From NCBI RefSeq assembly GCF_020594515.1, contig NZ_JAJCTH010000005.1, positions 182,908 through 246,907 of the forward strand: a DNA stretch of 64,000 bases, in the 5' to 3' direction. The DNA is from Rhodoferax sp. U2-2l. GTDB taxonomy: Bacteria > Pseudomonadota > Gammaproteobacteria > Burkholderiales > Burkholderiaceae_C. Positions 49,141 to 58,340 of this stretch are shown here, piece by piece. The notes beneath the pieces were generated by a model, which did no database searches, was not told the origin of the DNA, and saw nothing but the letters and a program-made list of their open reading frames with translations. Made by a program: the position numbers and the translations under genes. Within the stretch, counting starts at the first letter, position 1; each line of letters begins with the position of its first letter.

Positions 49141-50076
49141 ATGATGTCCACTTGGCGACGTAACTTCCTGCTGGCGGCTGGTGTGACGGTCCTGCTGGGC
49201 TCCTCTTGGATAGCGCAGGCCCAGACGGCAGCACCGCTGCGCGTGGGCTCCAAGATCGACACCGAAGGCAAGCTGCTGGGCAACCTCATCGTGCTGGCGC
49301 TTGAAGCGCAGGGTCTGAAGGTGGACAACAAGGTCTCCCTGGGCAACACCAAGGTGGTGCGGACCGCGCTGGTGGCCGGAGAAATCGACATCTACCCCGA
49401 ATACACCGGCAACGGTGCCTTCATGCTCGGCGACGAAGGCAACAAGGCCTGGAAAGACCTACGTGCCGGTTACGAGCTGGTCAAAAAGCTGGATCTGGAG
49501 CGCAATCACATCGTCTGGCTGGAGCCCGCCAACGCCAACAACACCTGGGCCATTGCCGTGCGCAAGGATGTCGCCAGCGCTAACCAGCTGCGCACGCTGG
49601 ACGACCTGGCCAAGTTTGCAGCCGGCGCGGGCCCATTCAAACTGGCGGCCTCGGCCGAATTCATGGAGCGCCCCGACGGTTTGCCCGCTTTCACCGCAGC
49701 GTATGGGCTGAAACTGCGGCCGGACCAAACCCTGGTGCTGGCTGGCGGCGACACAGCCGCCACCCTGCGCGCCGCGGCTGAAAAGACCTCCGGGGTGAAC
49801 GCCGCCATGGCTTATGGCACCGACGGTCCGGTCGCGGCCCTGGGCCTGGTCATCATGCAAGACCCCAAGGGCGCCCAGCCGGTGTATGCGCCGGCCCCGT
49901 TGGTCCGCGAAGACGTGCTCAAGCGTCACCCGGTGATTGCCACCGTGCTGGCGCCCATCTTCAAATCGCTGGACACCGAAACGCTGCAGCAACTCAACGC
50001 CCGCATCCAGCTGGAAGGGATCGACGCGCGCAAGGTGGCCGGGGACTATTTGCGCAGCAAGGGTTTCATCAAGTAA
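49141..50076 (+). CDS. Osmolyte ABC transporter binding protein (YehZ/OsmF type)
   Basis: 311 residues; a signal peptide covers about 1-28 (ending WIAQAQT). The mature protein starts PLRVGSKIDTEGKLLGNLI and has EIDIYPEYTGNGAFMLGDEG, the glycine-betaine/choline-type pocket of the OpuAC/YehZ family. First gene of a four-gene transporter operon; AAAGGG stands before the ATG. Confidence 0.88.
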   Translation: MMSTWRRNFLLAAGVTVLLGSSWIAQAQTAAPLRVGSKIDTEGKLLGNLIVLALEAQGLKVDNKVSLGNTKVVRTALVAGEIDIYPEYTGNGAFMLGDEGNKAWKDLRAGYELVKKLDLERNHIVWLEPANANNTWAIAVRKDVASANQLRTLDDLAKFAAGAGPFKLAASAEFMERPDGLPAFTAAYGLKLRPDQTLVLAGGDTAATLRAAAEKTSGVNAAMAYGTDGPVAALGLVIMQDPKGAQPVYAPAPLVREDVLKRHPVIATVLAPIFKSLDTETLQQLNARIQLEGIDARKVAGDYLRSKGFIK

Positions 50077-50082
50077 ACCAGC

Positions 50083-51333
50083 GTGCGTTGGCAGGCCCAT
50101 CCGGTTCTGGCCGTCTGCACCACGTTGGGCTTGTGGGCCGCCTGGGCGCTGCCTGTGGCGCGGGTGGCACCCAACCGTTTGCTGTCGGGTGAGCCGGTCT
50201 TTCTCTCAGCGCTGCTGCCGGGTTGGGCGGGGTGGATGGTCTTGCCGCTGATTGTTCTGGTGTTTTCCCCGACCAACGCGCCCGCCCCCATACCGACTGT
50301 CAGCGGACCCGGTGGTCTGATGGACCGTTGGCATCCGGTCACGACGCTGTTGCTGATGGCTGGTCTGATGGCGGGTCTTTTCTGGCTGGTGGGCCGTTAT
50401 GCCCAGCAGGTGACGCTCACCGAATCCCGCCTGGCCCGTACGTCTTTGGGCGCGGGCTTTTGGAGCATCCTGGCCTTGGCCTGGCTGGCGAGCCTGGACG
50501 CGGTGCAGCACCTCACCCGCTCTGCCGTGCGGCGCCATGCGGTGATGGGCGGCGTGGCGATACCATTTGTCACCCTGCTGGTGCTGGGCGTGGGCCATGA
50601 CCTGTCCATCCTGAAGGAATACGCCAACCGCGACGATGTGTTTTGGACCGCGGTGCGGCGCCACCTGCAGATTGTGGCGGTCGCCACCTTGCCCTCGGTG
50701 CTGCTGGCGCTGCCGCTGGCCTGGGCCTGCAGCCGGTTCACGCGCCTGCGCCAGGCTGTGTTCCCGCTGCTCAACATCATCCAGACGATCCCGTCGATCG
50801 CGCTGTTTGGCTTGTTCATGGCGCCGCTGGCCTGGCTGGCGCTGCGGTTTCCGGCGCTGTCCCAGGCCGGCATCAGTGGTGTGGGGCTGGCCCCGGCGGT
50901 GCTGGCGCTGGTGTTGTACAGCCTGCTGCCCATCACCCGCTCGGCGCTGGCTGGGCTGGACCAGGTGCCCGAAGCCACCCAAACCGCCGCCCGCGCGATG
51001 GGCATGACCGATGGCCAGATCTTCTGGCGCGTCGAGTTGCCGCTGGCGCTGCCGGTGCTGTTGCCGGGTTTGCGCACCGCGGTGGTTCAAACCATCGGCC
51101 TCGCCGCCGTGACCGCGCTGGTGGGTGCCGGGGGATTGGGGTCGCTGATGTTCGACGGCCTGTTCAGCGCGGCCAACGACCTGGTGCTGCTCGGCGTGCT
51201 GCCGATTGTGCTGCTGGCGATGCTGGTGGATGCACTCTTCAAGGCGTTGATCTCGTTCACACGACCCGCGGCGTTGCTGGACGACTCGCCAGCTGTTGCA
51301 CCACGGGCCGACGCCGGGCGGTACACCGCATGA
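50083..51333 (+). CDS. Osmolyte ABC transporter permease (YehY type)
   Basis: 416 residues starting at a GTG codon 6 bases after the binding-protein gene. The N-terminal third has four or so extra spans; the rest is a BPD_transp_1 permease domain with the EAA loop (LDQVPEATQTAARAMGMTDG). Both the length and the extra spans match YehY, unlike the short ProW-type permeases. It overlaps the ATPase gene as ATGA. Confidence 0.87.
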   Translation: MRWQAHPVLAVCTTLGLWAAWALPVARVAPNRLLSGEPVFLSALLPGWAGWMVLPLIVLVFSPTNAPAPIPTVSGPGGLMDRWHPVTTLLLMAGLMAGLFWLVGRYAQQVTLTESRLARTSLGAGFWSILALAWLASLDAVQHLTRSAVRRHAVMGGVAIPFVTLLVLGVGHDLSILKEYANRDDVFWTAVRRHLQIVAVATLPSVLLALPLAWACSRFTRLRQAVFPLLNIIQTIPSIALFGLFMAPLAWLALRFPALSQAGISGVGLAPAVLALVLYSLLPITRSALAGLDQVPEATQTAARAMGMTDGQIFWRVELPLALPVLLPGLRTAVVQTIGLAAVTALVGAGGLGSLMFDGLFSAANDLVLLGVLPIVLLAMLVDALFKALISFTRPAALLDDSPAVAPRADAGRYTA

Positions 51334-52277
51334 TCGAATTCCAGAACATCGGCAAATCGTACGACGGCGTGATGGCCGTCGACAACCTCAACCTGCACAT
51401 CGCCCAGGGGGAACTGGTGGTGTTCATCGGCCCGTCAGGGTCGGGCAAAAGCACCGCCCTGAAAATGATCAACCGCATGATCGACCACGACCGGGGGCAC
51501 ATCTTGCTGGAAGGGCGCGAGATTGACAGCTTTGATGTGCGCGAACTGCGCCGGCGCATGGGTTACGCGATCCAGTCCGTGGGCCTGTTTCCCCACTGGA
51601 CGGTGGCGCGCAACATCGCCACCGTGCCGCAGTTGCTGGGCTGGCCGCGTGAGCGCATTCACCAGCGCGTGTGCGAGCTGTTGACCGTGTTTGGCATGGC
51701 GCCAGCGCAGTTTCTGCAGCGCTTGCCGCATCAGTTGTCGGGCGGCCAGCAGCAACGCGTCGGGGTGGCGCGTGCGCTGGCGGCGGACCCGGCCGTGCTG
51801 CTGATGGATGAGCCGTTTGGCGCGCTCGACCCGGTGACACGCGCCACACTGCAGCTGGAACTCAAACGGGTGCACCAAAGTTCTGGCAAAACCATCGTGC
51901 TGGTCACCCACGACATCGACGAAGCGCTGCTGCTGGCAGACCGCATCGTGCTGCTCAACCACGGACAGGTGGTGCAGGTTGCCACACCACTGGATCTGTT
52001 GTCCAACCCGGCGGATGACTTTGTGCTGGATTTTGTCGGGCGGGCTGACCTGGGTATCAAACTGCTGTCGCTCAAACCGGTGGCGCCGCTGGTACGCCGG
52101 GCGCCTGCCCCACCCGGCTCACCCACCTTGGCCAACACCGCCTCGTTGCGTGAGGCCGTGGCCACGCTGGCTGTGCACGGGGCCTCGGTGGTGTCCATCG
52201 TGAACCTGCAGCAGGAGGTGGTGGGCAGTTTGCACGCCGCCGATGTCTTTTCACCCGCCACACCGTCTCATGGCTGA
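51330..52277 (+). CDS. Osmolyte ABC transporter ATPase (YehX type)
   Basis: 315 residues. Walker [10 protein letters not shown] at about 36-44, signature [15 protein letters not shown], Walker [15 protein letters not shown] and the switch His in [10 protein letters not shown] are intact. The C-terminal 75 residues resemble a degenerate CBS-like regulatory region. It overlaps the preceding permease by 4 bases and the following one by 8. Confidence 0.9.
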   Translation: MIEFQNIGKSYDGVMAVDNLNLHIAQGELVVFIGPSGSGKSTALKMINRMIDHDRGHILLEGREIDSFDVRELRRRMGYAIQSVGLFPHWTVARNIATVPQLLGWPRERIHQRVCELLTVFGMAPAQFLQRLPHQLSGGQQQRVGVARALAADPAVLLMDEPFGALDPVTRATLQLELKRVHQSSGKTIVLVTHDIDEALLLADRIVLLNHGQVVQVATPLDLLSNPADDFVLDFVGRADLGIKLLSLKPVAPLVRRAPAPPGSPTLANTASLREAVATLAVHGASVVSIVNLQQEVVGSLHAADVFSPATPSHG

Positions 52278-53034
52278 AGCCGATCCAGCCAATACACCCC
52301 AGCCGAGCCGCTGGGTGCGGGACCCGTTGCTGTGGGTACTGGCCGCGTTCGGGGCGCTGACCTACGGGCTGCCGCATGCCGAAGGTGTGTTTGGCGCCCT
52401 CTTCCCCGAGCTGGAACGCCCGGTGTATCTGCAAGAACCCTTTGCCGAGTTGGTGTGGCGGCATCTGGCGCTGGTGCTGGTCTCCAGCGCCATCGCTACC
52501 GCCGTGGGTCTGGGTGCGGGCATCGCGGTGACCCGCCGCAGCGGACGGGTGTTTGAGCCCATGATGCAAACCCTGGCGGCCACCGGCCAGACCCTGCCAC
52601 CCATTGCCGTGCTGGCGCTGGCGGTCCCGGTGGTGGGGTTTGGTGACATGCCGGCCTTGATCGCGCTGGCGCTGTATGGCCTGTTGCCCGTGTTACAGGC
52701 CGCGCTGGCCGGACTGGCGGCAGTACCGCAGGCGGCATTGGAATCCGCCCGGGCGATGGGCATGACACCAGCTCAGGTGCTGCGCCAGGTGGAAATACCC
52801 TTGGCCTTGCCGGTCTGGCTGGCCGGTGTGCGCACCTCGGTCATCATCAACATTGGCACCGCCGCCATTGCCTCAACCGTGGGCGCCAAAACCCTGGGCT
52901 CACCCCTCATTGTGGGGTTGAGCGGCTTCAACACCGCCTATGTGATCCAGGGCGCACTGCTGGTGGGCCTGCTGGCGGTGGCCGTTGACATGGGTTTTGA
53001 GCGCCTGGCCAGACGTGTGGCGTGGTCCAACTGA
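52270..53034 (+). CDS. Osmolyte ABC transporter permease (YehW type)
   Basis: 254 residues, five or six spans, EAA loop [21 protein letters not shown] and C-terminal [21 protein letters not shown]. Start 52270 is chosen for the family-like N-terminus [10 protein letters not shown]. It is the last gene of the operon and is followed by a terminator. Confidence 0.9.
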   Translation: MAEADPANTPQPSRWVRDPLLWVLAAFGALTYGLPHAEGVFGALFPELERPVYLQEPFAELVWRHLALVLVSSAIATAVGLGAGIAVTRRSGRVFEPMMQTLAATGQTLPPIAVLALAVPVVGFGDMPALIALALYGLLPVLQAALAGLAAVPQAALESARAMGMTPAQVLRQVEIPLALPVWLAGVRTSVIINIGTAAIASTVGAKTLGSPLIVGLSGFNTAYVIQGALLVGLLAVAVDMGFERLARRVAWSN

Positions 53035-53081
53035 CCCGACCACAACGCCATCAGCAAGAGGTCCGCGCCACCCATCGGGCT

Positions 53082-53109
53082 GCCCAGCCAAAGGTCAGTG
53101 GGCTTTTTT
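53082..53109 (+). terminator. Rho-independent terminator after the osmolyte operon
   Basis: Short stem GCCCA / TGGGC with inner pairing, followed by six T (53104-53109), 47 bases past the last permease stop. Confidence 0.65.
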
Positions 53110-53167
53110 GTCAGCCCATCAGGCGACGTTGTCGGCACAAGGCACTTCCAAACGCGGCACAAATCGT

Positions 53168-53173
53168 TATAAT
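53168..53173 (+). promoter_or_regulatory. -10 element of the rpsU promoter
   Basis: Consensus TATAAT followed by CGCAGGC, 124 bases before rpsU. The best -35 candidate (CTTCCA, 53145-53150) is weak. The leader of about 117 bases may carry translational control by S21 (inference). Confidence 0.6.
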
Positions 53174-53296
53174 CGCAGGCTTTGCTGGCAAAACTCCGCT
53201 GCCTGATCAACTTTTAAGCGGAGAAATTCGCAAGATCAAATTTTGGCCCGATCTTCCAATTTTTGAAGTCTGCACCTTTTGGATAACTTCACGTTC

Positions 53297-53509
53297 ATGA
53301 CAACCATCCGTGTTAAAGAAAACGAACCTTTTGACGTCGCCCTGCGTCGCTTCAAGCGCACCATTGAAAAATTGGGTCTGCTGACCGACTTGCGCGCACG
53401 CGAGTTCTACGAAAAGCCCACCGCCGAGCGCAAGCGCAAGAAGGCTGCCGCCGTCAAACGCAATTACAAGCGCATCCGCGCCATGCAGTTGCCCAAGAAA
53501 CTGTTTTAA
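53297..53509 (+). CDS. rpsU: 30S ribosomal protein S21
   Basis: 70 residues, basic. It starts [20 protein letters not shown], with [17 protein letters not shown] Lys/Arg-rich centre and the family end LPKKLF. ATG 53297 is preferred over ATG 53279, which adds six non-conserved residues. It precedes yqeY, a linkage seen widely in proteobacteria. Confidence 0.96.
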   Translation: MTTIRVKENEPFDVALRRFKRTIEKLGLLTDLRAREFYEKPTAERKRKKAAAVKRNYKRIRAMQLPKKLF

Positions 53510-53588
53510 AGTTAGCCAACAGGGTGTTGGGTGCAGATGGCACCTGCTCTGTTACTGACACAGCCAAGGCTCGATACCTTGACCAATT

Positions 53589-53620
53589 GCTCGCCGGGGA
53601 CGCTCAGGCGGGCTTTTTTT
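53589..53620 (+). terminator. Rho-independent terminator after rpsU
   Basis: Stem GCTCGCC (53589-53595) with GGCGGGC (53607-53613), 11-base loop, then seven T. Lies 80 bases after the rpsU stop and 63 before yqeY. Confidence 0.85.
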
Positions 53621-53682
53621 GTTGCTGACTGACTACTTTTCCACCCCACCCCACCGCCTTTTATTCCAGCAGGAGCCCCACC

Positions 53683-54129
53683 ATGTCACTCAAAGATCAA
53701 GTCACCGAAGACATGAAAAATGCCATGCGTGCCAAGGACAGCATCCGCCTGGGCACCATCCGGCTGCTGCTGTCGGCGGTGAAACAGAAAGAAGTTGATG
53801 AGCGGGTGGTGGTGGACGATGCCATGCTGGTGGGTATCGTGGACAAACTGATCAAACAACGCAAGGACTCGGTTGCCGCCTACCTGCAGGCGCAGCGCCA
53901 AGACCTGGCTGACAAGGAAAGTGACGAGATCAAGGTGCTGGAAGCTTACCTGCCGCAGCGTCTGAGCGGAGAGGAAGTCCATGCTGCTGTCGCGGCCATC
54001 GTGGCCACACTGGGACCCAAAGGCCCAGGCGACATGGGCAAGGTCATGGGCGCTGTCAAGGCCCAACTGGCCGGCAAGGCCGACATGGCCCTGGTGTCAC
54101 AAGCGGTCAAAGCCGCGCTGGCGGGCTGA
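53683..54129 (+). CDS. GatB/YqeY domain protein
   Basis: 148 residues. The family motif EIKVLEAYLPQRLSGEEV lies in the middle and GPKGPGDMGKVMGAVKAQLAGKADM in the C-terminal half, matching the tail domain of GatB (tRNA amidotransferase). A direct role in tRNA amidation has not been shown for stand-alone YqeY. AGGAG precedes the ATG. Convergent with the DUF1631 gene. Confidence 0.9.
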   Translation: MSLKDQVTEDMKNAMRAKDSIRLGTIRLLLSAVKQKEVDERVVVDDAMLVGIVDKLIKQRKDSVAAYLQAQRQDLADKESDEIKVLEAYLPQRLSGEEVHAAVAAIVATLGPKGPGDMGKVMGAVKAQLAGKADMALVSQAVKAALAG

Positions 54130-54130
54130 T

Positions 54131-56396
54131 TCAGCCACCACTGTCGATGCTGTTGCGCAGGGCCGTGTGCACCACGGCATCCAGCGCGCCTTCCACCATT
54201 GACATCTGGTCGGACACCACCCGCAAGCGACCTTCGGCCACCAGTCGGTCAAAAAACCGCTGGGTCATGGACTGTGTCTTGCCGCGGGCGCTGATGAATA
54301 GAAACATGGTGCCGTGCGGGCTGATCCAGGACAATTGCAGGCGTTGCCAGTGTCCTTTGAGCTCCAGCTCAATCCAGGCACCCAGCGTGAGTGCAACCGG
54401 CAGCGCATCAGGCGCCGATTCAACCACAATCGGCTGTGGCGATGCCTGCGCCTGCCCATCGGGAAACGCCATGAAACCAGAAGCTTTGGCCTCGAATGGG
54501 GCCACCCAATGGTCGTGACCGCCCCATCGATCCTCCTCAACACCCTGAGCAACCGCCTGCGACTCTGCTTGAGCCGCCGGCCTGAACGCCTGATGATGCA
54601 GTTGCATCAGCACATCAAAAAATACGCTGGTCTGGGTGCTTGGGTAGCCAATCAAATTCAAACCCTCGCGCAATCGGGACAGCAGTCGGGGCACCAGCTT
54701 GGTCAAGCGGCTCACATCTTTTCTGGTCAGCGTCGGCTGCGCGCTCCAAAGCAGGTCATTGACCAGCATTTTGTAGTCACCCGGATCGTCTGACCTGGAC
54801 ATATCCTTGAGTTCAGCCTGGGCCATCACCTGCACCCACGGCCCCACCACAAAGTCAGCCACCTCCTGCGGCACCCTGCCCATGTCGGGCAAAGCCCTTA
54901 ACTTTTCGACCATCTGTTCGGCCCGCAGGTTTCGCGCTTCGGCCTCACCCAGCACCACGGCCGCACTGTGAATCTGGCTACTCAGACGGGTCCTGACTTT
55001 CGGGTCATCCCAGTCTTGCAAGAACTGCTTCAGCGCAACCTCGAACGGCTGGACACTCTCGATGTTCAGCACCGACAAGGGACTGACATGGCGCTGCAGT
55101 GACAGCAAAAAATCCCGGAATTCCGGATCGTCCTCGACCGCAAATGCCAGCCCGCGTTGAGAAATCTCCTGCAGCAACTGCCGTGCTGGATGCATCCGGT
55201 CGATAAAAAACCGGGGATCGATGATCACCAGTCGCAACAAGGCGGGCTCCAGCCGCTCAATGATCTTGCGAACCGGCGCCAGCAAGCGGGCGTCCTGCGC
55301 CAGGTTGGCCACCATTTGCGACACCACTTCCAGGCTGAGCACCTGGCTCATGGAGGTGGCGGCGCTGGACAGATCGTCGCGCACGGCCTCGGCCAACGAA
55401 CGCCCGTCTGCGCGCCCAACCGGTGCCGCAGGGCGCTGCTGCATGCGTTGCACGACCGCATTCAACTGCTGCATGTCCTGCAAGGCATCCAAAGCCGCCG
55501 GCACGGTGGTCTGGAAGCTGGTGTCCAGTGTGGCCAGGGTGGCACGCGCTGCGGCGCCCGGACCCGATTCGAATTCGTTTCTGAACTGCCGGGCATAAGC
55601 CGACTGGGCATCGTCTGCGGGCGCATCCAGTTCACCTGCCATCAAACGCCGCAATTTATCCAGCGTCAACACCGTTTGCCGGTACTGCGGTGTCCATACC
55701 GCCCGCTGCGCACGGCCAGGCTGGGTCGGCTTGACCGCAGGCGTTGTCTCGGGTGTACGGATCACCGTGAAGCCTGCGCGCCGCACATTCTGGCGCCGCA
55801 ACTGGTCCGACCATGCCTGATAGGCCTGATCCAAGGCCAGCCCCAAGGCAGGCGCCATGTGGTGCAGCCACATGGCACGCACCCGGGTTGGCACGTTCAT
55901 CGCGGTCATCACCTGCTGCAACGCCGTCACATAGGAATCCGGTCGCAACGGGTTACGCTGTGGACACACCCGCGGCAGCCCCAGCAAGGCGCTGACATAG
56001 CTGTGGAGCTCTGACAGCGACGCCTCTGCTTGCTGCAACACATGCTGCAGCAGGCGAGCCAGCGCCACCCGCTCCTGCAGCTGGCCTTCGTCCATGAGTT
56101 CGAGTTGGTCCAGATGCAAGGCCTGGCTGACCAGGTCGTCATGACCTGCCTCGGGCCCGTCATAACGCTGAAACACCGTCCGCAGGACTGCGGGAAATCG
56201 TTCACCCAACAGGGCGGCCTGTTGGGCCAACAACCGCCCCCCCCTGCTCCAAGCGCTCGCGCTCCACGGCGTCGCGCGCCAGCAGCGCCTCGGCGTGCAT
56301 CGACTGCTTGGCCGCCATGACCAGCGTCAACACCAGCCCCCCACTGGCTTGGACAGCCTGATCGAGCAAACTGTCGTAAAGGGATGGGGCGGGCAT
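54131..56396 (-). pseudogene. DUF1631 family protein, frameshifted at a G8 run
   Basis: The N-terminal frame starts at ATG 56396 (MPAPSLYDSLLDQAV) and runs to a stop at 56202. The remaining 700 codons (from about 56233 to 54131, ending in SIDSGG) lie in another frame. The frames meet at eight consecutive G on the minus strand (56244-56237); with seven G the protein would read continuously through EQGGRLLAQQAALLGERF, about 754 residues, the usual size of the family. DUF1631 proteins are large, helical, cytoplasmic and of unknown function, found mainly in beta- and gammaproteobacteria. The lesion may be a sequencing error, real inactivation, or a slippage switch. Confidence 0.78.
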
Positions 56397-56435
56397 GGTG
56401 CGGCAGGTCAGGAGCGAAGTGAGGCGCCCCGGCGT

Positions 56436-58097
56436 TTACTTCAGGGCCTTGAAACGCATGCGGTGCGGGCGCGCGCCCTCGTCGCCCAGGCGCTTCTTCT
56501 TGTCTTCTTCGTAGTCGTGGTAGTTGCCGTTGTAGAAGGTCCACTGGCTGTCACCCTCGCAGGCCAGGATGTGGGTGGCGATGCGGTCCAGGAACCAGCG
56601 GTCGTGGCTGATGACCATGATCGTGCCCGCAAACTCCAGCAAGGCGTCTTCCAGCGCACGCAGGGTTTCCACGTCCAGGTCGTTGGACGGCTCGTCGAGC
56701 ATCAACACGTTGCCGCCAGCGATCAGGGTTTTGGCCAGGTGCAGGCGACCACGTTCCCCGCCCGACAAGGTACCGACGCGTTTTTGCTGGTCAGAGCCGT
56801 TGAAGTTGAAACGCCCGCAATAAGCGCGGCTGGCCATGGTGAACTTGCCAATGTTGAGCATGTCCAGCCCGCCCGACACGTCTTCCCAGACGGTTTTTTC
56901 GTTGGCCAGGTCGTCGCGGTTCTGGTCCACAAACGCCATCTTCACGGTCTGGCCAATCTTCACCTCGCCGCTGTCAGGTTTTTGCTGGCCCGAAATCATG
57001 CGAAACAGCGTCGATTTACCAGCCCCATTGGGGCCGATGATGCCGACGATGGCGCCTGGTGGCACCTTGAAGGTCAGGTTGTCGATCAGCACCCGGTCGC
57101 CAAAGGACTTGCTGACGTTGACAAATTCAATCACTTCCTGGCCCAGGCGGTCCGCCACCGGGATGAAGATTTCATTGGTTTCGTTGCGCTTCTGGTATTC
57201 AAAGTCAGACAGTTCTTCAAAACGGGCCAGACGCGCCTTGCTCTTGGCCTGACGCGCTTTGGGGTTCTGGCGTGACCATTCCAGCTCTTTCTTCAGGGTC
57301 TTGGCGCGGGATTCTTCACCCTTCTTTTCCTGCTCGAGGCGGGCCTGCTTTTGCTCCATCCACGAGCTGTAATTGCCCTTGTAGGGAATGCCCGAGCCGC
57401 GGTCCATTTCCAGAATCCACTCGGCGGCATTGTCCAAAAAGTAGCGGTCGTGGGTGATGGCCACCACGGTGCCGCTGTAACGCTGCAGGAACTGCTCCAG
57501 CCAGTCCACCGATTCGGCATCCAGGTGGTTGGTGGGTTCGTCCAGCAACAACATGTCAGGGTGGCTCAGCAACAGGCTGCACAGCGCCACACGGCGCTTT
57601 TCACCGCCCGACAGCACACCAATGACCGCATCCCACGGCGGCAGGCGCAGTGCGTCAGCGGCAATCTCCAGCTGGTGTTCGGAATCGGTCCCCGCGGTGG
57701 CGATGATGGCTTCGAGCTCGGCCTGCTCGGCGGCCAGCGCGTCAAAGTCCGCATCTTCTTCGCCGTAGGCAACATACACCTCTTCCAGGCGCGCCTTGGC
57801 AGCAAACAGTTTGCCCATGCCAGCTTCGATGCTCTGGCGCACCGTCTGGGTCGGATCCAACTGCGGCTCCTGCGGCAAGTACCCAATGTTCAGGCCAGGC
57901 ATCGGGATGGCTTCGCCTTCGATGTCCTTGTCCAGCCCGGCCATGATTTTCAGCAAAGTGGACTTGCCCGAGCCGTTGGTGCCCAAGACCCCGATCTTGG
58001 CGCCCGGAAAAAAACTCAGCGAAATGTCTTTCAGGATATGCCGCTTGGGCGGCACGATCTTGCCAAGGCGGTTCATCGAAAATACGTATTGAGCCAT
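56436..58097 (-). CDS. ettA: Energy-dependent translational throttle protein EttA
   Basis: 553-residue ABC-F protein that binds the ribosomal E site and gates entry into elongation according to ATP/ADP. Two ABC domains have GTNGSGKST and GPNGAGKST Walker A, LSGGEKRR and LSGGERGR signatures, and EPTNHLDAES and EPSNDLDVET Walker B regions. An arm insertion lies in domain 1 and a charged linker (QKQARLEQEKKGEE) between the domains. MAQYVFSMNRLGKIVPPKR is the EttA start, distinguishing it from Uup. Confidence 0.95.
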   Translation of the reverse strand: MAQYVFSMNRLGKIVPPKRHILKDISLSFFPGAKIGVLGTNGSGKSTLLKIMAGLDKDIEGEAIPMPGLNIGYLPQEPQLDPTQTVRQSIEAGMGKLFAAKARLEEVYVAYGEEDADFDALAAEQAELEAIIATAGTDSEHQLEIAADALRLPPWDAVIGVLSGGEKRRVALCSLLLSHPDMLLLDEPTNHLDAESVDWLEQFLQRYSGTVVAITHDRYFLDNAAEWILEMDRGSGIPYKGNYSSWMEQKQARLEQEKKGEESRAKTLKKELEWSRQNPKARQAKSKARLARFEELSDFEYQKRNETNEIFIPVADRLGQEVIEFVNVSKSFGDRVLIDNLTFKVPPGAIVGIIGPNGAGKSTLFRMISGQQKPDSGEVKIGQTVKMAFVDQNRDDLANEKTVWEDVSGGLDMLNIGKFTMASRAYCGRFNFNGSDQQKRVGTLSGGERGRLHLAKTLIAGGNVLMLDEPSNDLDVETLRALEDALLEFAGTIMVISHDRWFLDRIATHILACEGDSQWTFYNGNYHDYEEDKKKRLGDEGARPHRMRFKALK

Positions 58098-58224
58098 AGG
58101 ACCTGTGATGTTGTGTCAGTGAAAAACCGCCATTATCGGGCTTCACCCGCAAGAACTGGCGCGACCATGCGACAATGCACGCCGTTGTGGGACTTCAGTT
58201 ACCTGCAACGCCAGCACCTTGCTG

Positions 58225-58255
58225 GGAGCTTCAGCCCCTCGAAGCTCCGTTTTTG
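58225..58255 (+). terminator. Terminator-like hairpin in the helicase leader
   Basis: GGAGCTTC / GAAGCTCC with an 8-base loop followed by GTTTTTG, 86 bases before the helicase ATG and pointing the same way. It could attenuate helicase expression, or end a short leader transcript. A possible -10 (GACAAT, about 58170) lies upstream. Confidence 0.55.
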
Positions 58256-58340
58256 ATCCCATCTGCCTTTGACTGAATTGGCGCGACAACGCGTCAAAAC
58301 GGGCTGATGTCCTGGCACCCTGGATGGGGTGCACCTCACC

